Positions 46,480 through 59,095 of a stretch of DNA of 64,000 nucleotides are shown here, piece by piece (positions within the stretch are counted from its first letter, which is position 1; each line of letters starts with the position of its first letter). Source of the DNA: Chamaecrista fasciculata (Eukaryota > Streptophyta > Magnoliopsida > Fabales > Fabaceae); NCBI GenBank assembly GCA_003254925.1, contig QANZ01053322.1:1-64000 (forward strand), given 5' to 3'. The notes under the pieces were generated by a model. The model did not search any database and was not told the DNA's origin. It was given only the letters and a program-made list of their open reading frames with translations. The position numbers and the translations under genes are program-made.

Positions 46480-49266
46480 GGGTGTTTGTTGGAACATTCA
46501 TCTCATCTCATTTCCAATCATTATCTTATCCACAACATCATCTCATTTTCACTCACATTAACTAAACTATCCCTACTTATACACCTATAATTACATATAC
46601 TCTAATACAAATATGATGGAGATTGTGCCCTAGGGCCAATCTTTTTATGTATATGTTTTGAACATATTGATTAATTTATAGATGATAAATTATGTTGTTA
46701 TCATATTATTAGCATGTTTACTATGATAGCGTCCTTGATTAATTATGTGATAATTAATCTAAATCCGTCCCTGGTCGATTATTCTCGTGGGAGCGAGAAT
46801 GAACCAAGACCAGCATGACCTCGGTGTATGGAGATACATGCACTAGATATGCTTTACGAGAGTCATGGTGCAATAAGTAAGGGGTTACAAGTTGCTGGAC
46901 CGACCAGGAGAGTCCTGCATGGGTTTTAGTCATGACCTAGCCTCTCCTGTACTCTTGTCAAGATGCCCTTAGACTTGAGGTCTTGACTATTCCGGCGTTG
47001 TAGATGTCAAACTTTGGCCTAGTCCAATGTTGCCCGTAGCAGGGTAGCCATACAGGCTAGGTACGGGTTTGGTTGTTTACCGTGCTGAGGAATGTGGTTG
47101 ACCAAGATGGAATTTTGTCCCTCATTGAAGATGAGAGATATCTAACTGGCGTCCTCGATGAGTCTGTCCAAGGAATGTGTGGCCACACAGGGAAATGGGA
47201 CTAACTCAGGGAATCGAGAAAGTTATGGTTTGGATTATGGATGACTTTCCCGTGCCTAATCCATGACCAAGATATCGTGTGACAATAGGGATCATGTCAA
47301 GATGGTACTTAGGTTAAGTCGTTTTGGCGTTAAAGCGATAACTCACGTGTTTTGGGTAGTCGTGATGGCTTGCTAGAGTCCACTCTCGACTTGAGAGTCA
47401 TAGAGATGACTTGCTGCCAACTTCACGTGAGGCCTGCTGGGTCACACATGAGCAGGATCAAGATGCCGCAATGGGACACGAATTAGGGTTAATTCGTGAG
47501 TCACTTTGGTGACACAATTTAAGACATAGTTGAATGTCTCAGGACAAGAAGTCTTGTCTTAAATAAATATCTACGTTTGTGATATTTAAATTTGTTGGAC
47601 AAATTTAAATATATTAATTGTTAAATAGTTAATTGGATTAATCTATTTACAATTATATTCTTGTTTATAATATTAGGGAATAATAAATTAGATAAGCTTC
47701 CTAAAAGTTAGGAGATTATTGATTTATTAAATTTACTAATATTGAGATAATAAGCTTGAGGGTGGCGCCTCATATATAATGATTTTAATTAATAGAAATG
47801 TTTTGTTAATTAGAGTCAAGATTTGATTTTGATTTCAAGATTCAAATTTTGAATTAAAGATATTAGGGTAATATTTTAATTCAATATTGTTGGATATTAA
47901 TAAGTTGGTTATAACTTCCTAAGAGTTAGGATTGTTATTTTGATTTATTAAATTCCTTAAAATTAAAAGGGGATGGCGCATTCTATGTGGGACCAAGAGC
48001 AAGATTTGATCTTGCATTTTGATTCTCAAAGATTGCATTTTGAATTCAAATTAAGATATTAAGATAATATAATAATTAAGAATTCAAGGCCTAAAATTAT
48101 AATATTATTGTAATCTTATAATTTTATAATTTGATAATCCACTAATTTAGGGATTCCCTAATTATAATTATCAAACTCCCAAAACTCTATAAATAAGAGA
48201 GCTAAAGTCGACTTGCACAACTTTTGACACACAAGAGAGAAAATTCGACTTGCACCATTTTGTGAGACAAAATCGGCTAACCCTAGAATTAGAGAGAGAA
48301 AGTCGACTTTCTCAAGGAGAGAGAGGAAGTTCGACTTGCACCAAAACTCTAGGATTTTTGTGTGAGACCAAGAAGGTGGTTCTTGGTTTAGGCGCCAACT
48401 TTAGTCTTGAAGTTCTAGAACAGTTCTTGAATTTCAAGAACCGTAGATAGTGTTCCCGTATTCACTTGGGAAGAAGTGAAGGAGGCTAGCACCTGGGCAT
48501 CTGCCAAACTGCTCGTGTGGATCACCGGCAGAGGAAGGACACTCAGAGTGGACTTCTCAGACTCACAAACTCAAAGCACCGATTGTTTTGGTAAAACCCT
48601 TTTTTCCTTCTCTAGTATAAATTCATATAGCGGATCCTGGCTGGGAATCATACGAGCTGCGTGTTTTAAAGGTTATTTTTATTTTTTATTTTTATTGCTT
48701 CCGCTGCGCGCCGCTATGTGATTCTCCAACAAAATATTGAAAAAACAATTAGGCAGTCTGGTCCTCAAACTATAAGATCATTTCATTTCGATCATAAAAC
48801 TATTTATGGTTAGATTTTTTACTCAAATTTATGGACCAAATTGTAATCTTAAAATAATTTTAATATTATTTTCATTTTGGTCCATCATCTCATCCAATGA
48901 GATGGACCCTAAACCCTTCATCCAAAAATATCTCATCCTCACACTTTCCAATATCATTTCATCTCAATATCATTCCACTCAAACCACAACCAAACACATA
49001 TCACCTCATCTCATTATCTCCATCTCATTTCATTATTTCTTACCATTGATACCCCTATACAAATTAAAAAAAAATCCATAAACCTATTTCAACCAATCAC
49101 AATCATTACATACCCTTTTATATAATTTCACACCCTATTTAACATCATTTTCTCTCAAATCATCCAAACACCAATATATCATTTCATCTCATCTCATTAC
49201 AACATTATCTCATCTCAATCACTTGGTTGAATTTGGATCGAGATCGAAGAACTCCCAAACACACCC
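46480..49266. mobile_element. probable MITE with GGGTGTNTTTGG ends, split by a solo LTR
   Basis: The left GGGTGTTTGTTGGAAC and right GAACTCCCAAACACACCC are imperfect inverted ends. The sequence between is rich in CATCTCATCTCATT-type blocks on both sides of the LTR inserted at 46614-48731. The stretch 48737-48890 may be a further nested insertion. Confidence 0.4.
46614..48731 (+). mobile_element. solo LTR of about 2.1 kb
   Basis: It begins TGATGGAGATTGTGCCC and ends GTGATTCTCCAACA, and is flanked by perfect AAATA duplications (46609-46613 and 48732-48736). A promoter-like TATAAATA lies at 48188-48195, so U3 is about 1.57 kb. Downstream come repeated TTCGACTTGCACC-type motifs (48208-48340). 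There is no primer-binding site or internal region, so it is the product of LTR-LTR recombination. The open frames inside are not genes. I cannot assign copia or gypsy. Confidence 0.88.
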
Positions 49267-49342
49267 TAAGATAATATCATTCACATCTAAAAACAGTTAT
49301 ATCAATTTCAGCCATTGGGTCAACAGAAACTACTTTATCATA

Positions 49343-49485
49343 ATTTACTTAAAAATTAATTATATGCTTTATAAAGTTTCAACTTAATGTATAAAAGGCT
49401 GAGTATAGTGGCATTATTCTTCTAATGATTTACTTAAAAATTAATTATATGCTTTATAAAGTTTCAACTTAATGTATAAAAGGCT
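49343..49485. repeat. perfect 58-bp direct repeat, 85-bp offset
   Basis: ATTTACTTAAAAATTAATTA through ATGTATAAAAGGCT occurs identically at 49343-49400 and 49428-49485, so the duplication is recent. Confidence 0.9.
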
Positions 49486-49624
49486 TATTTACAATTTAGA
49501 TCTCCTAGAGTACTCTAAGGTGCAATGAGGAGAGAGATAAAAACAAGTAGAGATAGAAGACTCTAGGAAATCCAATCTCATGTATTTATTGAAAAAAAAG
49601 TCTCTATATATCAATATAATTTTA

Positions 49625-50105
49625 TTTAGGTTAAAGGTTCAATTTGGTCCTAAATGTTTGCAAAATGTTTTGTTTTGGTCCCAACTATTGAATATGGCTT
49701 GTTTCAAATTCAAACATGATGAGTTTAGAACTACGTATTGTTGTTGAAGAGTACTTTCTCTACCTAGTTGGGGCCGTTAGCAAATGACGTCAATCGGTCC
49801 TAAAAGTAGACCTTTCGCTTTATGGTCAAACAAACAAAGTTGATTATATATCTCTCGTTTCAAATTCGAATGTGACGAATTCAGAGTTACGAGTTCCTCT
49901 TAACAAGTACTTTGAAATTGAAATGAGAGACAAGAGAAATATCACCAAATTCAGTAGTTTGAGACCAAAATGAAACATGTTATCAATATTTAGGACCAAA
50001 ATGAATCATTTTGCCAACATTTAGGACCAATTTAAACATTTTAAAATATAAGGGACCAAAATGAACATTAGGACATACATTTAGGACCAAAATGAACCTT
50101 TGACC
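49625..50105. repeat. dispersed repeat of the GTTCGAATGTGACGA family
   Basis: It carries CTCGTTTCAAATTCGAATGT, AGTACTTTCTCTACCTAGTT and repeated GGACCAAAATGAA blocks, all shared with the repeats at 30 kb, 33.6 kb and 38.6 kb. Confidence 0.55.
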
Positions 50106-51829
50106 TTTTATTTATTAATCAAAATCTTCAATTTATCTCCATCTATGAAGGTTCAAAGATAACTATAGAGTAATTGAACTAAATCATTGGAGATGAAACC
50201 AGGGTACTAACCTAAAAATTGAAGTAATAGAACGCTAAACTAGAAGAAATGTAATGGTAATAGAAAATAATGTTAAAAAAGAATTAAAGGAAAAAGTGAA
50301 TATAAAACGTATTTGGCATAAAGGTTATGGATTGATGGGTAATCATAAGTTGACAAGTCTATTTTTTATCCAACCTATTTTGACTAATTACTCAAATGGT
50401 TAGACTTAGGTCATAATAATGGGATCAAAATCGAAGAATGACCCATATTACTATTAGGCATAATGCATGACGTTCTTTGCCATTAAGAGAAAATATATTT
50501 ATTTTTTAATTTATATAAAAACTTAAACATGAAAGTAATATTATGTTTTTTTTAGGAATATTATGTTTATTAATAATTAACATATAAGAATATTTTGAGA
50601 AGCTAAACCGTCAAATATAGACAAAAGAAAACGAGATATATAGGAAAACATATAAGCCCAACATGAGGCCCAAGGTCCTGCAAGCCTATCCATCCTTCTC
50701 CTCTTTTTTTTTTTGTTTCATTTTCAACCTGAAAATTTGTTGTGACAATCTCTGAATCTCATTATCGATGTTTTCTATCTAATTTCAATATTGCTCGGTT
50801 TATCTCTTCTTCTTGTTGGGTTGCTGAAGGGCGAATTTGGATAGGATGAGAGGAGAGAACTTCTATTTTTTGCTATAGTGAGGAAGGCCGATATATAGGA
50901 GAGAAGTTTTCTTCTTTTCTTTTAAGAGAGCACTGAAAACTACAAAATCACACAATAGAGAGGGGATTTGTTTTTATTCCCTTTGTCGAAGAACTCAACC
51001 AGCAAGGGCAAAGGTGAAGTTGTTTTTATTAAGTTTGTAATCTTTTATTATGACTAATAAAAAGCCCGTGTGTTGCACGTGTTGTAATATATTTATTTTT
51101 ATTTTAAAAAATAATAAATTTTTAATAACTAAAAAAATTATTTGATAAATAATATAAATAAATAATTATTTAATTGGATAATTAATATTTCTTAAAAAAA
51201 TCCTATCAAGTTAAATTTAAAAAAAAACTCAAAAAAGAAAAATAAAACTATACATTTTTTATATTCTTATCTTCAAGTTTGATCATGATCTATCCCTTTA
51301 AATAGTTTTCTTCTTTTATTTACCACAACTAAATATATTATGATTTTCACAAGTCATAAGCCACTTGGATAAATTTTTTATGCTTAAAAAATTAAATTAA
51401 TTATATTAAAAAAATATATATTTATCTATCTAATCTAACCTTACTATATTCTTCTACTTGGAGAAATGAGACTATGCCACTTCGTCTTTCAGTAATAGAC
51501 TGAACATTATGACAAATCTTCCTTAACTTTGTATAAAATATTCCTTCAGCTAATTTGCAATTCTTCCTTCAACTTTGTGTAAAATCTTAAAACCACATTT
51601 AAGAGGGAAATACAAGCCATATTACAAGAGGTTAAGAAAAGAATTAATTGCAAATAAAGAAAAAATCAATTAAACTTATACAAGAGTACAAAACAAACAT
51701 GAAGGAATGGAGCAACAAAGAGCGTAAAGCCGAAAACCTTAAAGATTTAAATCAATTTGAAGCAATTGCCAAATGAAAGTGAAAACAGATAAGAAACTGG
51801 ATGAACTCGTTATAATTTTGATTTTTTTT
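50106..51829. other. intergenic DNA, no gene seen
   Basis: The stretch at 50700-51060 is slightly more complex (CTTCTTCTTGTTGGGTTGCTG) but has no open frame. ACTAATAAAAAGCCCGTGTG at about 51053 resembles a Helitron 3' end on the minus strand but lacks CTRR. Confidence 0.35.
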
Positions 51830-52226
51830 GGGTAAATTACACTTTGGTACCTTGTGGTTTGACCTATTTCACTTTGGTACCATGTGGTTTGAAACCTGAC
51901 ACTTTGGTACCCTTTGAGGTAATTTTATAATTTTAACCATAACAAATTTTGCAAAAATTATATATTGACCCCAAATTTTTTTTAAAGTTTTCATTTTAGT
52001 CCCTAGATAATATGTATCCAGGGACCTGTTTGTAGTTTTTTGAAAATTTTTTGGGTCAATATGTAATTTTTGCAAAATTTGTTATGGTTAAAATTACAAA
52101 ATAGCTCCAAAGGGTACCAAAGTGTTAATGGAGAACACCACAGGGTACCAAAGTGTCAGGTTTCAAACTACAGGGTACCAAAGTGAAATAGGGTCAAACC
52201 ACAGGGTATCAAAGTGTAATTTACCC
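51830..52226. mobile_element. GGGTAAATT-family foldback MITE, near complete
   Basis: It starts GGGTAAATTACACTTTGGTA and ends AAGTGTAATTTACCC; the arms are inverted over most of the length, as in the copy at 7923. It lies between T runs that may be the target duplication. Confidence 0.88.
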
Positions 52227-52290
52227 TTTTTTTATTTATTGTACGAAAACATTAAGATGTAATAATATAAAAGCTGGATAATAACAATTA

Positions 52291-52564
52291 CTCCCTCCGG
52301 TTCTATATATCTGGTGTTTAAGGTTTCCACACACAGATTAAGAAAATGATTAGCCAACATAGAATGAAGAGAAAAATGAAGTAAAATGACTAAACTATCC
52401 CTATTAAATTACTTGGAAAATGTTTATACATTTATGACTCTACTATATTTAATAGGGGTAGAATGGTAAAAAAATAATTAATGTTCTCTTGAATTTATAA
52501 AACATCAGATATTTTGAAACAAAAATGATTTTCTAAAACACCAGATATTCAGAACCGGAGGGAG
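52291..52564. mobile_element. Stowaway MITE (Tc1/mariner type)
   Basis: CTCCCTCCGGTTCTATATAT at the left mirrors AGATATTCAGAACCGGAGGG at the right. TA lies on both sides (52289-52290, 52565-52566), the 2-bp target duplication of this superfamily. 274 bp. Confidence 0.95.
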
Positions 52565-53127
52565 TATTATTTTTTTATTGGAACTTGAAAGAAGATGTAA
52601 TTAAAGTTTTGAACTAATGTATTTCTTTGCCATCAATGCCAAATGCTTTGACATAGAACATTTAATTTAAGGAGAAAACATTATAATCATCGATGAGGTT
52701 TACATTGTCGATCGACATTTTCAACTTATATTATTAATAACTGAATAGAGGCAAATGTCAATTTTGCTCATGCCAACTCTTTCTTTTTAACTATAAAATA
52801 TGTATAGATGTTAAAAAATCGCAAAGGTAATTTTAAGAAAAAGATTGTAAACAACAGGTTATCTTTTGGTAGAAAAGATTATTAGATAAGACTAAATTGC
52901 ATAAATATCCCTTGAATTTTAGGTAATGTCTTAAGAAAGAAATTTGCAAACAACGAGTTATTTTTTAGTAGAAAAGATTATTGCCTAAGACTAAATTGCA
53001 CAAACATCCCCTAAATTTTAGGTAATGTACACATAATACCTTGTATTTTAAAATTGTGGGAAGGTGACCCATGAGTTTTTTTATGTGGGACAATTAACAC
53101 CTTATGTTAAATTATTGATTATTGGTC
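52565..53127. repeat. intergenic DNA with a duplicated segment
   Basis: A block around AGACTAAATTGCA...ATTTTAGGTAATGT occurs twice about 100 bases apart (52888-53030). A further block, GAGGCAAATGTCAATTTTG to GTAGAAAAGATT (52750-52880), recurs at 54350-54492 inside the SWIB leader intron. Confidence 0.55.
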
Positions 53128-53468
53128 AAAATGTATTTTTGGTCCTATAACTTTTGGTTAAGTCTCAATTTGATCTTATAACTTTTTTTTTGTTGCACTT
53201 TTGGTCTCATATCTTTTGTTCAGGTTGCAAATTTGGTCTCATATAATTTTTGATCTCATATCTTTTGGTTAAGTTACAAAATTGGTCTCATATCTTTGCA
53301 AAAAGTTTTACAGTCTCAATTGATTCAAAGATATGAGACTAATTCTACACCTAATCCAAATATATGAGATCTGACAGTCTGACCTAAAGATATGGGACCA
53401 AAAGTGTAACATGAGACTAAATTTGCAACCTGAGCAAAACATATAGGACCAAAAGTACACTTTGAACT
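53128..53468. mobile_element. MITE with inverted GTATTTTTGGTCC/GGACCAAAAGTAC ends
   Basis: The left ATGTATTTTTGGTCCTATAA mirrors the right ATATAGGACCAAAAGTACAC, and the interior has opposed GGTCTCATATCTTT and AAAGATATGAGAC blocks. A relative lies at 60232. Confidence 0.75.
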
Positions 53469-53579
53469 TATTTATTTGATCTTAAGTGCCACAAAACAAA
53501 GGTATAATAATAATTTTTGTAACAAAAAAAAAGGTATAATAATAATTTTAATAACAATTCTAAAATCGATCATAGCAAC

Positions 53580-53690
53580 TCAGCCTCAAACGTAAGGAAG
53601 AGAAGCCGCAAGTGAGAGTGAAGCAGAAAACGCCGCGAGAGAAGTCGGAAAACGCCGCTTATCGTCGTCGTTTGTGCTCGTCAACGGTGG
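53580..53690 (+). other. probable 5' UTR exon of the SWIB-domain gene
   Basis: A sharply G+C-richer, purine-rich stretch (GAAAACGCCGCGAGAGAAGT) is followed by a donor candidate at CAACG|GTGGGT (53684-53690), or alternatively TTTCAG|GTTTTG a little later. It would splice to the good acceptor TGATAATTTTCAG at about 57389. This is inference from composition and splice signals; no transcript evidence is available. Confidence 0.45.
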
Positions 53691-56600
53691 GTCTCTGCTT
53701 CTTTCAGGTTTTGCTTCCTTCTTTTAAAGTTTTCGTCTTTCTGTATTTGTGAATTCATCTGCATTTTGTGGTGTTCCTTTATAAATAATTAACTTAATGG
53801 TTGTATCATCTTGTGATTGGAATGAAGACATTGACATCTTGCTGCCCGTTTCCACAAATCCGTTTGTCAGTCTCTTTTATGATAGAAATTTGCATCTATT
53901 TGAATTAAGTACTGTAATTTGTTCTCTCTTATGGATAAATTAGTGTAGTTTTTAGTCGTTCTCTGTTTAGGAGATATTCAAAAGTGGAGGGGAATGTAAT
54001 TGATGAGAAATTTTTGGTACATCATGTAATTTAAAATACTATCACCATATACTCTTTCTTCCATTTATGGAGAGAATGATTCGTATGAAATTTACACGAA
54101 GTAATAACATATCCAGGCTGATGAATTTTGATGAAGTGATCTATTTCATTGGTGATGATTGTGAATATGGTCAGCCCTACTTGGAGTCATTTTTGGTTGG
54201 AACTTAAAGGTTACTAAGGATTGAAACGATGTAACTTTTCCGATGAGTGCCAAATGTTATTACTTGAGTTTTAGAGCAATTAAAGAGAAAGACAAAATGA
54301 TTTCCCAAGGGGTTTGTGTTGCCCAAGTGGCTACGTTATCATAACTAAATGGAGGCAAATGTCAATTTTGTCCCCTTTTGAGTCCTCCTTTCCAACTACA
54401 GATAGTTGTAGAAATAGAAAGATCACAAGGGCAATTTTAGAAAATAAATTTGTAAACAAATTGCTCTTTTAAAGTAGAAAAGATTTAGTGGCTGTTGTGT
54501 GGTTGCTTCTATTGTAAAAAGGATTTAAGCTTTTGAAATTGGAGGTTTGCTTGTCCTTGTTTGAAATAGTGCCCTCAAGATGTTTGATGTTGTAATATCA
54601 TTTTCTTTGGTTTCTCTTTTGCTTCTTAAGACCTTACAAATGTTATCTCATCTATCTTGATTGGATTTTTTAGTTTTGCCCACTTTTTTCTTAACTTGCT
54701 TACCTTAAAAGTGTGTCTAGTCATGCTTTACACCTCATTCTCATGAAGCTTTGGCTATGGTCCATTCACTGTGGTTCTGTGCTCATTGGAGGGTCTCAAT
54801 GGTCATTGTTAAAATTTTAGTTTTGTTATGAAAATTTTTTAGACTAGTTGATTAACTCCATGCTATCACGGGTTTTAAGGATTTTCAGTTCTATTCAACA
54901 AAATATGCTGGCACCAGGACTTTCACTTTGAGATAACATTCTTTCTGAGCCCAAATTATTATCTAATGCCAAATCTCAAAGTCTTACCTCTTCACCCTCA
55001 GCACAGAACCTCTCCAATCTTGGACTCAGGCCAGGTCTGACTTCCATATTTTAAAAATCAAATTTGATGGGATGAGAATTGAGAAGTGAATAAACTGCAC
55101 ATCCGACACTTTTTTGGCAGCTATTGATTCCTTCAACTAACAAACTTCTGGAAAATAAAATTAAAGCATATAGATTTTGACATACAAACTGTTCAGATGT
55201 GTTCAGTATCATAACAAGTCGTACTAGAAATTTAGAAACTAATTCAAGCACAAATTGAAAAAGAAGGGATGGATCAAACTTTAAATTGCTAAGATGGTAT
55301 ATGTTTAAGCAGTTTTAGGGCACACACATATTATACTATTAAAAAGGGTCAAGTTTTTTACTTGATTATTGTTCTAATGATGAAAATCCTGAGGCATACC
55401 TTGACAAAATGGGGGCAATGATATCTAATAACAGCACGTATCTTGAAAATGAAGAATTTTGCAAGTGGGTATCAGTTTCGAGTGTCAGTTTGATTGAGTA
55501 AATGGTCATGCAGTCATCTGTTATCATTGCATAGTTTCTTTTCTATTTTATAACAGAGTTTACACAACAAGGACTTATGGTTATTAAGATTGGAAGACAG
55601 AAAATTTATAACACAGAGTTGCAAATTCTAAACATGAAATATATAGTCATGCACTTTAATCATATATAATATAATTGTTCGAAGAGGAAAAACATTATAT
55701 TCTAATGATTCATATTTTTCTCAACTTTAAAAGATTGCCGTTCGTTATTTGATTAGTTATCTTGAATTTGAGTGCATGTATTTGATTCAGCAAACATAAC
55801 AGTTAGTATTTGATTTACTGAATTGGGCTTTTGATTGCTTTTTTTCTTCCATAAAGAGTTGCTTCTACCATTAGGAACGACGTCCCATAAAACCCAGCTT
55901 CCCTAAACTGATTTTTATTGCTACAACATGCTGATGCTGTAAGGCATTGAGTTTGAGATGATAATTCTTTCCATAATGGCACTGTTTTTTTTCTAGATTA
56001 AACAAATGAGTTCGGATGTCAATTTTTAGTATGAAATGCTTTCTTTTGGTGTTTTGAAAAGCATAATCAAAACAAGTTGAAGGTCACACCAAGAGTTTTG
56101 GACAATCACTCAATCAGTTAAAGACTTAAAGATAATTAACTATTTATGGAAGGATTGTTGAGGAGTGTCTTATACCCTCCTTATTTTATTTTCAATTGAC
56201 TCCTAAACCAATCTTTGTTTAGTAGATCATCTTTCCTTTCTTCTTTTACCCGCAAAGTTTTACCTTTTGATAAAACAAAGCTTTGGTCGAAACTTTATTT
56301 AAAACTAGCTGAAATTTGTTATGAAAATCAAGATTTTTTGTTTTCTTATTCTGCCAGTTGCTTTGAATTTGTGCCCCTTTTGTGGATGCTAGATGAGACA
56401 AAGTGATATATTGATCCATTATTAATAAATAATGGAAATATCACCTCAGAAAAGTATCCTTATTAGCTAATTTATTCATCATGAGAATATCTTTGAATAA
56501 ATTTTGCTTGCAATTTGAAAATAAGGAGGGTTGATAGGGAGGTAACATGCTAATTTCTAGCAAGAACTTTGGGTGAAGGAAGAATACTTAAGCAATGTGT

Positions 56601-57389
56601 TGTTTTAAGAAGGAATTTGGTTTTGGCTTTGAGTATTAGATTAATTTGTATTGAGTATGGGAATGAGCTCCCTTTCTGGGTGTGTTCTCTGGAGATTTGA
56701 TTCCATTTGTCCGAGTCATTAGTTGGCATAGGCCAAATATTAGTGGCCACGTTGCTTGATGTAGAGTTTAATCATGTTTTAATTCTTTTGTCCACTGTCC
56801 AATATAAGTCAGGTGTTGGTTGGTGATGCTTTAACCAAGTTTTGGAATAGCGTTTGGGCAATGTGACATCTGTTTTCCACTGTTCTCTTTATATTTGAAG
56901 CTGGTTTAACAGGATGCTTGACATGGTTGTACATTTCCTTGGAGAGGTTCACTTATATTTATGGCCATTCTTCCTTTTTATTTTTCTTACTTTTGATGCT
57001 AGTGTTTTGTTTTGTTTTTTGTTTTTTTTTTCCAATTGATGCAATTTGTGTAGTTTTTATAAATCAAAATAAATCTCTGGTCTTCATCTGTCTTATTTTG
57101 GAATCATGAAATGAAAGTTGGCATTGCTATGCAAGTACATAAATGTTACCACCCTAATAGTGGAATCAGAAATGTAATTTCAGCTGATGATGTTGCACCT
57201 TAAACACTATGATGTTGTTGTAGTTTCTTTCAAAGTTCAGATCACATTTTCCTCAAAGTTATTACTTTTTACTTAGTAATGAGGTTTAGATAATAGAATA
57301 GCAAGAGCATGCTTTCCTTCAATTTGTTGAGCATTGAAATAATTCTTATAATTTTCGACTATCCTTGTTCCTGTTTGATAATTTTCAGG
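53691..57389 (+). other. putative long leader intron of the SWIB-domain gene
   Basis: About 3.7 kb of T-rich DNA on the plus strand without a supported coding frame, with intron-like composition. It ends in a T-rich tract and acceptor just before GTTTTGGACTTGGATCTG. The alternative is that it is ordinary intergenic DNA and the gene starts near 57300. Confidence 0.4.
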
Positions 57390-57480
57390 TTTTGGACTTG
57401 GATCTGAAGAGAAAATCCAAGAAGTGATTGCCAGTTGGTAAGCAAAGCATAGCATTCCATCAAATTAAGGGAGAAAAACA

Positions 57481-58429
57481 ATGAACAAGGTGAGAACTTT
57501 GTCGAATGTGTCAAACGCCTTGACTGGGCTTGGTAACAGAAAAGTTGGCAAGAACTCCAAAGCTTCCAGTGAGCTGTGCAAGTTCTTGGGCGTCCCTGAT
57601 CAATCTCGCTCAGAAACTGCCTTGCTCATCTCCAAGTTTATCAAACTCTACAATGCCCGGGTTCATATTCTCTCCCTCCCCTTTTATTTTCTACATGGAG
57701 GATTTTGTTTCATTTTCAGGGTTATTCTGGGCTGCAATGTACCAAATTTTGATCAATGTTCTGACTCAGATACAACACTTTGTTGACATTATTATTCAAT
57801 CTGTTTGTGTTTGTCCAAAGTTACTTCATGTCCTGCCTGCAAAATCTTTTCTTGTTATGAAATGGTTTATAATCTGATTATGGATTTCATCCCCGAACTG
57901 AAATGGTTTATTTTGATGCTTTCGGGATTGACATTAAATTAGAGTAATATATCTGGCGAGACATTGGATTTAGCATATTGCTGTAATTATTCATAATCTA
58001 TCATGGTCTGTCTGAACATTTGAATGGGGTCAAGGGGAGCAAATTTCCATTCATTTTCAAATAACTGCCCAGTTAGCTTGTTGAGGAATGTGATCAAGTT
58101 TTAAGGAATTGGTGAAACGGCTTGCATTCCCTTGTTTTCTTGTATGGTACTTTAGTCTATTGGAGTTTGAACGTTGTTATAGTCTCTCACTCGACAATAA
58201 CATATATATCTTGCAGAGTCCTGGCATTAAGAAAGACAAGATTTGGGAACAGAATTTGCAGACGATGTTACGAGGCAAAACTAGTGTCGGTTTCCCTGAG
58301 ATTGCCAAAATCCTATCCCCAGAATTTAGCCAAGGTGTCATGAATTTCAAGGACAAGAGTATGGACTCCTTCACCGAAAACACAAAGGGAAAAACCTCAC
58401 AGAAGAAGGGAAAGTCTTCAAAGAAGTAG
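57481..58429 (+). CDS. small SWIB/MDM2-domain protein, two coding exons
   Basis: Exons 57481-57660 and 58217-58429 join in phase (CGG|GTTCAT and TTGCAG|AGT) to give 130 residues. The N-terminal 30 residues (MNKVRTLSNVSNALTGLGNR) are basic and free of acids, consistent with an organelle transit peptide or a nucleolar tail. The SWIB fold follows at about 32-105: ELCKFLGVPDQSRSETALLI, then KFIKLYN, IWEQNLQTML and VGFPEIAKILSPEF. The C-terminal 20 residues are Lys/Ser-rich. Plants have several such small SWIB proteins, many targeted to plastids or mitochondria and linked to nucleoids, and others nuclear and related to chromatin-remodelling subunits. This length and layout fit that group. The frame is intact and the gene looks active; location cannot be decided from sequence alone. 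Confidence 0.9.
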
Positions 58430-58724
58430 AACTATATGCACTTGCAGTTGAGGCACCTCTTTTCTAGGTTCTAAATTAAGTATTGAAACTTGATGTCTTT
58501 TTTGAAGATTTGTTTTTGTTAAACCATGGAAGGTTGTGATATTATAGGCTTTACAAATAATCAGTTCTGATATTGTAATTGTAAAACTAGAAGATCTTGT
58601 GCATCTCATCTTTCTCCATTTTTAGTCTGTTTAGCCAAATTAAGATTATTAAATTTGTTGTTTTTGAGAAGTTGATTGAAAGAAAAAGGGTATATGAGAT
58701 GTTTGTAAGATTGATGGTTTTTGA

Positions 58725-59095
58725 TTTGGGTTGGCATCAAAAGTGCACCTTATGCAGGAGAGGCAGAGATAAGAGAGAGAAAGATTAGGTGGAATGGATT
58801 GGTTTTTCAAAGGTGAGAGATTTAGCAATAGCATAGCAGGAAAAAATCCCAATTGTGAAATTTATGCATGACCAGAATTTGGTGGGAATGAGGTGCCTAT
58901 TGATGATTATTAAGTTGGGTTGGCATCAAAAGTGCACCTTATGAAGGACAGACAGAGATAAGAGAGAGAAACATTAGGTGGAATGAATGTGTTTTTGAAA
59001 GGTGAGAGATTTAGCAATAACATAGCAGGAAAAATTCCCAATTGTGAAATTTATGCATGATCAAATTTTGGTGGGAATGAGTTGCCTACAAGATG
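58725..59095. repeat. tandem duplication, period 189 bp, just 3' of the SWIB gene
   Basis: Two copies start GGGTTGGCATCAAAAGTGCA at 58728 and 58917 and share GTGAGAGATTTAGCAATA and AATTGTGAAATTTATGCATG. They differ at scattered positions and carry no conserved frame. Confidence 0.9.

Noticed and set aside
48250..48721. Two open frames (66 and 81 codons) near the end of the solo LTR
   Set aside because: They lie in LTR leader sequence downstream of the TATA box and have no recognisable domain.
55051..57109. Short open frames (60-66 codons) between the SWIB leader exon and coding exon
   Set aside because: Low-complexity, hydrophobic or Lys-rich peptides in intron-like T-rich DNA with no conserved motif.
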